From Candidatus Latescibacterota bacterium (GTDB taxonomy: Bacteria > Latescibacterota > UBA2968 > UBA8231), in contig JAJDTN010000371.1 in assembly GCA_022827165.1 (NCBI GenBank), positions 1 through 7,628 of the forward strand: a DNA stretch of 7,628 bases, written 5' to 3'. Made by a program: the position numbers and the translations under genes. Shown here one piece after another: positions 1 to 4,885 of the stretch; the stretch's first letter is position 1; the number at the start of each line of letters is the position of its first letter. The notes below the pieces were generated by a model. The model worked only from the letters and a program-made list of their open reading frames with translations, did no database searches and was not told the origin of the DNA.

Positions 1-154
1 TCAGGGCGATGCGGTCCTTGACGCTGCCGCTGGGGTTGAGGTACTCCATCTTGCCGAGGATCGTCGCCCCGCCCTCGGGCGACAGGTGGCGCAGGCGGAT
101 CAGCGGCGTGCCGCCGATCATCTCCGTGACCCGGTCGTGGATCCCGGCCGCCAT
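1..154 (-). CDS. Cysteine synthase-type PLP enzyme, N-terminal fragment
   Basis: This is the first 51 codons of a fold-type II PLP enzyme of the cysteine synthase / O-acetylserine sulfhydrylase (CysK/CysM) family; the rest lies beyond the left edge. The family signature is clear: IGGTPLIRL at residues 13-21 and NPSGSVKDR at 40-48, where K46 is the lysine that forms the Schiff base with PLP. Family members make cysteine from O-acetylserine and sulfide, but relatives such as cystathionine beta-synthase and SbnA-type 2,3-diaminopropionate enzymes share this N-terminus, so the substrate cannot be fixed here. I chose the ATG at 154. An in-frame GTG at 163 would overlap the upstream stop as GTGA and add three residues (MNA). 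Either way the gene lies directly behind the secreted-protein gene and is probably translationally coupled to it. Confidence 0.9.
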   Translation of the reverse strand, partial: MAAGIHDRVTEMIGGTPLIRLRHLSPEGGATILGKMEYLNPSGSVKDRIAL

Positions 155-159
155 GGCGT

Positions 160-1695
160 TCACCGCAGGACCATCACTTTCCGCGTGTAGCTGTCGCCGC
201 CGGCGCGCAGCCGCAGGATGTAGACGCCGCTGCCGAGGCTGCGGCCGCCGGCCGCGGTCCCGTCCCAGCGCGCCTGGTAGCGCCCCGGGGGCATCCGGCC
301 GCTGCGCAGCGTCACCAGGGGCCGGCCGAGGAGGTCGTGGACGCGCAGGTCGACCTCCGCCTCGCGGGCGATCTCGAAAGGCAGGACGGTGCCGGCGTTG
401 AAGGGGTTCGGGTAGGCCGGCTCCAGCCGGCTCGCCCGGGGCCGGGCCGCCTCGAGGCCGCTCACCGCCGTCGGCGGCGCCGTGCGGAAGCGGGCGAACC
501 ACAGCTCCAGGTTCGGATGGGGCCCGCTGCTGAAGACGGCGCAGGGCCCGTCGGGCAGCACGCTGCCGCTCGACGGTGAGATCCCGTAGAGGAACCACAC
601 GCTCTGCAGGCCGTGGCCGTCGAAGCCGGCCAGGTCGGCCCTGGTCCAGCTGCGCCCTCCCTCCTCGGCGCGGTAGAGCAACAGGGAGCTGCCATGCGTC
701 ACGGTCATCCACAACTCCCCGGGCCGCGCCGGCGCCTCGTAGACCGCGGCCACCGCCGCACCGCCGATGACCACCTCCTCCCACTGCTCGGTTCCCGGGT
801 CCCGGCGGTAGACCATCAGCCGGTTGTTGCCGCCCTCGGGCTCGTACTGGCCGGTGAGGTAGAGGGCCCCGTCGGCCGCCCTCCACATCGCTTCGCCATA
901 GGCGATGTTCTGCGTCCAGGGAACGACGTCGGCCACCACCTCGACCTCGGCCGAGAGGGGATCGGCGTAGGGCACGTAGAGGTAGTTGATGCGGTTGTAG
1001 TAGGAGCTGAGGTCGGCGTTGTTGCTGACCACGAGGTGGAAGCCGTCGCCGTCGGGCCAGATCACCGGGTAGAGCCAGGTGGTGTAGGGCTCCTCGGCGC
1101 GCTGCTCCCGCGCCAGCAGGTGAGGGCCTCCCCACTCGCCGGTGCCCAGATCGACCCAGGCGACGAGGAAGGAGTAGGTGGCCGGGTCGGCGATGTACCC
1201 GAGAACCAGGCGGTCGCCGTCCATGGCGGCGCCGACGTAGCCGGCCTTGCCCAAGCCCGCCGGCAGGGCCACCTCCTCGAAGCTGTCCGGGTCGCCGCGG
1301 CTCTGCTGGTGGAGGATGCGGGGACCGTCGAGGAGGCGGGGGTGGACGAGCACGAGCCGCCGCTGGCTGTCGAGCAGCACCAGGCCCGGCTGGTAGTCGT
1401 GGGTGCCCCAGTCGTAGAACCGCTTCCAGCCCTCCTCGCCGCCGCGGTAGACGACGCCCTGGGCGGTGGACGGATCGAGCCCCCACATGCCGACGGCGTA
1501 GAAGTCGTCGCCGTCGAAGACCAGCTTGGGGCCGTTGTAGCCGAAGTAGGGACTGACCCAGGCCTCGCCCGTGTCGATGCGGGAGAGGGCGAAGTCGATG
1601 ACCCCGTCCTGGGCCTGGAGAGAGAGGGGAAGGGCGAGGCCCAGCGACAGAAGAGCGAGCCGGAGGCGGGAGGCGGTGGGGCGGACGGGAATCAT
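160..1695 (-). CDS. Secreted protein with probable beta-propeller-like body and C-terminal T9SS/FlgD-type sorting domain
   Basis: A 511-residue exported protein of unknown function. Residues 1-28 form a signal peptide: arginines near the start, a leucine-rich core (LALLSLGLALPLSL), and probable cleavage near LQA-QDG. The middle (about 30-405) is rich in short beta-strand stretches and Trp/Tyr/Gly/Asp. It includes an Asp-box/BNR-like piece (YRAEEGGRSWT, about 341-351), which suggests a beta-propeller, although I recognise no specific enzyme family. The tail (about 425-511) has the hallmark order YPNPFN, LRVHDLLGRPL, GRYQARWDG, SGVYILRLRAGG and TRKVMVLR. This matches the secretion-system sorting / FlgD-like Ig domain at the end of many FCB-group exported proteins. 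The chosen ATG has a good GGAGGT Shine-Dalgarno and leads straight into the signal peptide; the frame stays open upstream, but that part is antisense shadow over the PhzF gene. The product should be surface-bound or released, unlike its enzyme neighbours. Confidence 0.88.
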   Translation of the reverse strand: MIPVRPTASRLRLALLSLGLALPLSLQAQDGVIDFALSRIDTGEAWVSPYFGYNGPKLVFDGDDFYAVGMWGLDPSTAQGVVYRGGEEGWKRFYDWGTHDYQPGLVLLDSQRRLVLVHPRLLDGPRILHQQSRGDPDSFEEVALPAGLGKAGYVGAAMDGDRLVLGYIADPATYSFLVAWVDLGTGEWGGPHLLAREQRAEEPYTTWLYPVIWPDGDGFHLVVSNNADLSSYYNRINYLYVPYADPLSAEVEVVADVVPWTQNIAYGEAMWRAADGALYLTGQYEPEGGNNRLMVYRRDPGTEQWEEVVIGGAAVAAVYEAPARPGELWMTVTHGSSLLLYRAEEGGRSWTRADLAGFDGHGLQSVWFLYGISPSSGSVLPDGPCAVFSSGPHPNLELWFARFRTAPPTAVSGLEAARPRASRLEPAYPNPFNAGTVLPFEIAREAEVDLRVHDLLGRPLVTLRSGRMPPGRYQARWDGTAAGGRSLGSGVYILRLRAGGDSYTRKVMVLR

Positions 1696-1700
1696 CTGGC

Positions 1701-1706
1701 ACCTCC
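1701..1706 (-). promoter_or_regulatory. Shine-Dalgarno site (GGAGGT) of the secreted-protein gene
   Basis: GGAGGT lies five bases before the ATG at 1695 and fixes that start. Its first four bases (GGAG) belong to the 3' arm of a perfect 6-bp hairpin at 1703-1717, so access by the ribosome could be restricted when the hairpin forms. Confidence 0.8.
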
Positions 1707-1717
1707 AGGGTCTGGAG
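1703..1717 (-). promoter_or_regulatory. Hairpin overlapping the Shine-Dalgarno of the secreted-protein gene
   Basis: Read on the minus strand the sequence is CTCCAG-ACC-CTGGAG, a perfect 6-bp inverted repeat with a 3-base loop. The 3' arm contains the GGAG of the ribosome binding site. It shares the 9-base core CCAGACCCT with the second hairpin 24 bp upstream. A role in translational control is inference. Stems this short arise by chance in GC-rich DNA. Confidence 0.4.
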
Positions 1718-1730
1718 CCTCCGCAAAGCA

Positions 1731-1745
1731 AGGGTCTGGGACCCT
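1731..1745 (-). promoter_or_regulatory. Second intergenic hairpin between the PhzF gene and the secreted-protein gene
   Basis: Read on the minus strand the sequence is AGGGTC-CCA-GACCCT, a perfect 6-bp inverted repeat with a 3-base loop. It starts 15 bases after the PhzF stop codon. No run of U follows, so it is not a convincing intrinsic terminator. It may be an mRNA-processing or stabilising element, or one half of a switch with the hairpin at 1703-1717, because its 5' arm AGGGTC can also pair with the GACCCT at 1707-1712. Confidence 0.35.
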
Positions 1746-1760
1746 CTGGCGACAGCCCGG

Positions 1761-2630
1761 TCACGCCGAGCCTCCCGGCGCCGGCTGGACCGCACCCCCC
1801 ACCTCGATGCCGCCGTGGGAGGCGGTCCTCAGCCGCAGCAGCGACGACCGCCCCATCTCGAATCCCTGCTCGACGCGCAGCTCGCCGCCGGCGGGGTCGA
1901 GGCCGCCCTGCACCGAGAGGCAGGCGCCCAGGCAGGCGGCGGCGCCGCCGCTGGCCGGGTCTTCCAGGGCCTCCTCGTCCCCCGGCAGGAAGAGCCGCGC
2001 CGAGAGGTGGTTCTCCGCCGAACGGGTCTCGCGGCAGAAGGCGTAGACCCGCGCGTGGAGCGCCTTGTGGCGCACCATGCGCACGCCGAAGGCGCGGAAG
2101 GCGGCGGCGTCGAGGTGGCAGGCGTGCAGCTCCTCCAGCCCCGCGAGGGGGACGATGAGGATGGGCAGGCCCGCTCCGGTGAGCCGCGGCGGCTCCAGCT
2201 CCCCGGGGGCCGGACCGCGCAGCCCCAGGGTGGCGCGGACCTCGGGGGCGGGCCAGTCGGAGCCCAGCTCGATGGTCGGCGCCGTGAGCCAGGCGGTCCC
2301 GTCCTCGAAGCGCACGTCCACGTCGCCGAGGGCCATGGCCAGGACCACCTCTTCCGGCTCTCCGGTGAGCAGGTGCTCCCGCGCCGCCCGGGCGGCGCCG
2401 AGGGCGGCGTGGCCCGAGAACGGGATCTGCCGGCTCGCGGTGAACACCTCCACGCGGCACGGTCCGCTGCCGGCCGGCGGCGGCAGGAGGAAGGCGGTCT
2501 CCCGGCTGTCCCGCGCCGCAGCCTCGGCCATCATCTCCCGGGACTCCAGCGGCTCCTCGAGGAGGCGGACGGCCAGCGGATTGCCTCCCGCCCCCTCGTG
2601 GGTGAAGACGTCGAGGACGAGATCAGCCAT
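1761..2630 (-). CDS. PhzF-family isomerase/epimerase
   Basis: A 289-residue PhzF-like protein, close to the usual family length. PhzF itself isomerises trans-2,3-dihydro-3-hydroxyanthranilate in phenazine synthesis, but most homologues have unknown substrates and there is no other phenazine gene here. The two-lobed diaminopimelate-epimerase-like fold is indicated by LDVFTHEGAGGNPLAV (6-21), SRETAFLLP (42-50), FTASRQIPFSGHAALGAA (63-80), LEDPASGGAA (222-231) and QGFEMGRSSLLRL (255-267). The residues matching the PhzF catalytic set as I recall it are E44, H74 and D224. The serine normally in DPATGSA is glycine (G229). I chose the ATG at 2630, where MADLVLDVF starts the conserved first strand; an in-frame GTG at 2639 is an alternative. 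The ATG lies inside the end of the upstream ferritin/ATP-grasp gene (8-bp overlap), so coupled translation and a shared pathway are likely. It is cytoplasmic, with no signal peptide. Confidence 0.93.
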   Translation of the reverse strand: MADLVLDVFTHEGAGGNPLAVRLLEEPLESREMMAEAAARDSRETAFLLPPPAGSGPCRVEVFTASRQIPFSGHAALGAARAAREHLLTGEPEEVVLAMALGDVDVRFEDGTAWLTAPTIELGSDWPAPEVRATLGLRGPAPGELEPPRLTGAGLPILIVPLAGLEELHACHLDAAAFRAFGVRMVRHKALHARVYAFCRETRSAENHLSARLFLPGDEEALEDPASGGAAACLGACLSVQGGLDPAGGELRVEQGFEMGRSSLLRLRTASHGGIEVGGAVQPAPGGSA

Positions 2631-4767
2631 CGTCCGCACCCGGCGCCGCGAGCAGGAGTTCGTCCGTGGGCGGCTCCTCGGCCACGGCCAGGACCCCCAC
2701 GAAGGCGCGGGCGGCGGCGGGATCGTTGGTGAACACGGCCCCGCGGGAGATCTGCCGCCCGTCGCCCGACATCTCCAGGGGCAGGCGCTGCCGCAGGCGG
2801 TCGGCCCAGGCCGCGGCCGAGGCGTGGCCGGCGGCGCGCAGGTCCTTCAGCCGCCACAGGCGCCAGACCGCGGACCTGGAGGCCAGCACCCGCCTCTGCA
2901 GGGCCAGGCCCACCCGGCCCATGGTCAGCCGCGGGTTCAGCTCCACCACGGGCTTGAGCCGCAGGCCGCCGTCCGCCGCGTCCCGGTACACAAGGGCGTC
3001 CACCCCCAGGGGCCCCCGGAAGCCGGGCGGCAGCCGGCGGCCGAGATCTTCGCCCAGGCGGCGGTAGAGCCGCTGCAGCCGCCGGCCGTCGCGCCCGTCG
3101 CCGTAGAGGAACCGCCGCGTCTCCTGGTCGAGGCCGGAGACCCGGTCGTGGAGCACGACCCCCTGGAAGCGCCCCCCGGCGCCGGTGAGGAAGCGGGTGA
3201 TCCCGGCCAGGCGCAGGTCGCCGTCGTCTTCGATCTCGTACTGGGCCGACAGGTCGAGGACGCGGTCGAGCCAGGGCTCGACGACGACGGTGCCGTCCTC
3301 CTGCAGGACCCCTTTCAGCCAGCGGCGGTGATGCTCCGGCAGCTCGGGGGAGTCGAGGATGATCCGGCGCCCGCCGGCGGTCCCGAAGGCCGCCTTCACC
3401 ACCGCCCGGCACCAGCCCCCGTCGAATCCAGCGGCCAGCGCCGCCGCGGCCTCCGCCTCCGTGGCGCAGGACGCGCCCACCACCTCCGGGCCGCAGAGCC
3501 AGTCCCCTTCCTCCTCGCGCAGGTCCGGCAGGACCGCGGCCAGCCAGGCGGCGCTCCAGGCCTTGGAGTAGAGCTGCCGCCTCTCCTCGTCCCAGAGCCT
3601 CCCCGGCGCCGGCTCGCCCGCCGGCAGCTGGTCCGCCAGCGGGCCGAGGGCGGCGACGCTGTCCGGCGCCCAGCCCCAGGGCCGCAGCCCGGTGAGCCGG
3701 CGCCCGTCCAGGGCTTCCGGCACCGGCTGCGCCGCCGGGTCCCACTCCACCAGCTCCGGCACCGGCAGGCCCGCCGCCCGCAGCTCCTGCAGGTAGGCCA
3801 GCCGCGGCCGCTCGGGGACGACCACCACGTCGTCGGGGGCCGCCAGGAAGGCGGGCAGCAGCGCCAGGTCGCGGGACAGGTCCCGCAGCGGCGCCGGCGG
3901 CGTGAAGGGGGCGCCCCGGCCGGCGGCCAGGTCGCACAGGGGGTTGAACCAGTGCAGCCGGGGGCAGCGGCCGTGGGAGTGCACGAACAGCTCCAGCTCG
4001 TCGACGAAGGCCCTGGGAAGCCCCGCCCGGAGCCGGCCCTCCCGGTTGAAGCCGATCCCCTTGGCGCGGCTCGGGCTCAGGGGGAACCCGAGGGCCTGGC
4101 GGAAGGACTCCCACTCGCTCTGCGACGGGGCGCGCCAGGTGTTGAACCAGTTCAGGCCGTGGCGCACGTGGCCGATCTCGTCGCGGTAGATGCGCCCCAT
4201 GAGGGCCGCCGTATCGGCGTCGCCCAACTCGTCGAAGAGCCGCTGGTAGTGGGGCGCGTAGTCGAGGTTCGCCTGCTCCAGGGTGAGGCTCAGGCGGGTG
4301 ACGAAGTCCAGGGGCGTCGGCATGGGCGAGATGGCGCGCCAGAAGAAGTCGCTCACCGGAATCTGGCCGAAGGCGACGCCGGCGCCGCGGATCCGCTCCA
4401 GGTAGAGGCGCAGGTGCTCCTGCTCGTCGAGGAGGGTGCGGGCGACGCCGCGGCGGAACCGGGCCGGGGCGTCGGGGAACTTGAGCAGCACCAGGGCCAT
4501 CAGCTCCGCCGCCATCAGCTCGTGGTTGGCGAAGAAGTGCAGCACGAGACCGCGGTCCTCGTCGCGCTCCAGGGAGCGCACCTCGTCGAAGGCGACGCGC
4601 CCGGTCTCGCTCCAGCGGTCGAGGGCCAGCTCCGGCGGCCGGCCCGGGGCGTCGGGGGAGGTCACCGGGCGCCCGGGACGCTCGTCGGTCAGGCGGCCGG
4701 AAGCGGTGAGCTTGTGCGCCAGGGTGTCGCCGAAGAGGACGGCCTCGGCCAGCTCGCGGATCTCCAT
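2623..4767 (-). CDS. DUF455 ferritin-like di-iron domain fused to an ATP-grasp-like domain
   Basis: A 714-residue two-part protein. Residues 1 to about 230 match the DUF455 / COG2833 ferritin-like family, including the N-terminal RP(G/P)xL region and four helices carrying E83 (or E88), E115xxH118, E164 and E197xxH200, the spacing of a di-iron carboxylate site. DUF455 has no settled biochemical function; related folds include di-iron hydroxylases and oxidases. Residues from about 310 to 620 look like ATP-grasp: a strand-rich lead-in (DDVVVVPERPRLAYLQEL), K458 with the glycine-rich loop AAFGTAGG (459-466), the segment VVVEPWLDR (494-502), and GVDALVY...VVELNPR with E609 and N611 as probable Mg-ATP ligands. 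ATP-grasp enzymes typically ligate a carboxylate to an amine through an acyl phosphate. The remaining 90 residues are unassigned. ATG 4767 starts the conserved DUF455 N-terminus; no strong Shine-Dalgarno precedes it. It is the first gene of the minus-strand set. The substrate is unknown, and the ATP-grasp call is weaker than the DUF455 call. Confidence 0.88.
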   Translation of the reverse strand: MEIRELAEAVLFGDTLAHKLTASGRLTDERPGRPVTSPDAPGRPPELALDRWSETGRVAFDEVRSLERDEDRGLVLHFFANHELMAAELMALVLLKFPDAPARFRRGVARTLLDEQEHLRLYLERIRGAGVAFGQIPVSDFFWRAISPMPTPLDFVTRLSLTLEQANLDYAPHYQRLFDELGDADTAALMGRIYRDEIGHVRHGLNWFNTWRAPSQSEWESFRQALGFPLSPSRAKGIGFNREGRLRAGLPRAFVDELELFVHSHGRCPRLHWFNPLCDLAAGRGAPFTPPAPLRDLSRDLALLPAFLAAPDDVVVVPERPRLAYLQELRAAGLPVPELVEWDPAAQPVPEALDGRRLTGLRPWGWAPDSVAALGPLADQLPAGEPAPGRLWDEERRQLYSKAWSAAWLAAVLPDLREEEGDWLCGPEVVGASCATEAEAAAALAAGFDGGWCRAVVKAAFGTAGGRRIILDSPELPEHHRRWLKGVLQEDGTVVVEPWLDRVLDLSAQYEIEDDGDLRLAGITRFLTGAGGRFQGVVLHDRVSGLDQETRRFLYGDGRDGRRLQRLYRRLGEDLGRRLPPGFRGPLGVDALVYRDAADGGLRLKPVVELNPRLTMGRVGLALQRRVLASRSAVWRLWRLKDLRAAGHASAAAWADRLRQRLPLEMSGDGRQISRGAVFTNDPAAARAFVGVLAVAEEPPTDELLLAAPGADDG

Positions 4768-4885
4768 GGCGGCAAAGCTACCCTTCCGCAGGAGCGCCGG
4801 CGACCTTTCATCTCTCGTGGCGGGAGTCGGGACCAGGGCCTACAATGACCGCTCTTCACTTTCGGATCACACGGGGACGGCAGCG
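4768..4885. promoter_or_regulatory. Divergent intergenic/promoter region
   Basis: This 118-bp gap separates the minus-strand operon from the plus-strand pair and must hold the promoters of both. It is visibly less GC-rich than the genes around it. On the plus strand TACAAT at 4841-4846 is a good -10 candidate. On the minus strand TAGCTTTG (4780 to 4773) fits the TAnnTTTG pattern of Bacteroidota-type -7 boxes, but it lies only five bases before the ATG. I see no long operator palindrome or riboswitch-like fold. Confidence 0.6.
4841..4846 (+). promoter_or_regulatory. Candidate -10 box for the alpha-amino acid ester hydrolase-like gene
   Basis: TACAAT differs from the TATAAT consensus at one position and stands out in a GC-rich setting. 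It lies 39 bases before the ATG at 4886, implying a leader of roughly 30-35 bases. No good TTGACA-like element sits 16-18 bases upstream (the sequence there is close to TGGCGG), so the call is tentative. Confidence 0.35.

Noticed and set aside
1731..1745. Intrinsic terminator after the PhzF gene
   Set aside because: The stem is only 6 bp and is followed by TGCTTTGCGG rather than a T tract, so readthrough into the next gene is more likely.
613..2046. Long plus-strand open frame antisense to the PhzF and secreted-protein genes
   Set aside because: It is an antisense shadow caused by high GC. Its product is low-complexity (Gly/Val/Ala/Arg rich) with no family motif, while the opposite strand encodes recognisable proteins.
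1696..2460. In-frame upstream extension of the secreted-protein frame into the PhzF gene
   Set aside because: The extension is Arg/Pro/Gly low complexity. The ATG at 1695 has a strong GGAGGT site and begins a signal peptide, which must be N-terminal.
1761..2630. Phenazine biosynthesis cluster
   Set aside because: Only a PhzF-fold protein is present; no PhzA/B, D, E or G partners appear, and most PhzF homologues are outside phenazine pathways.
2065..4848. 927-codon plus-strand open frame opposite the DUF455/ATP-grasp gene
   Set aside because: It is longer than the real gene but is Pro/Arg/Gly/Gln-rich without motifs. The minus-strand frame carries clear di-iron and ATP-grasp signatures over the same bases.
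4436..4885. In-frame upstream extension of the hydrolase frame into the DUF455 gene
   Set aside because: The extra residues are basic low complexity overlapping the divergent gene. The ATG at 4886 lies behind a GGGGA site and a candidate -10 box.
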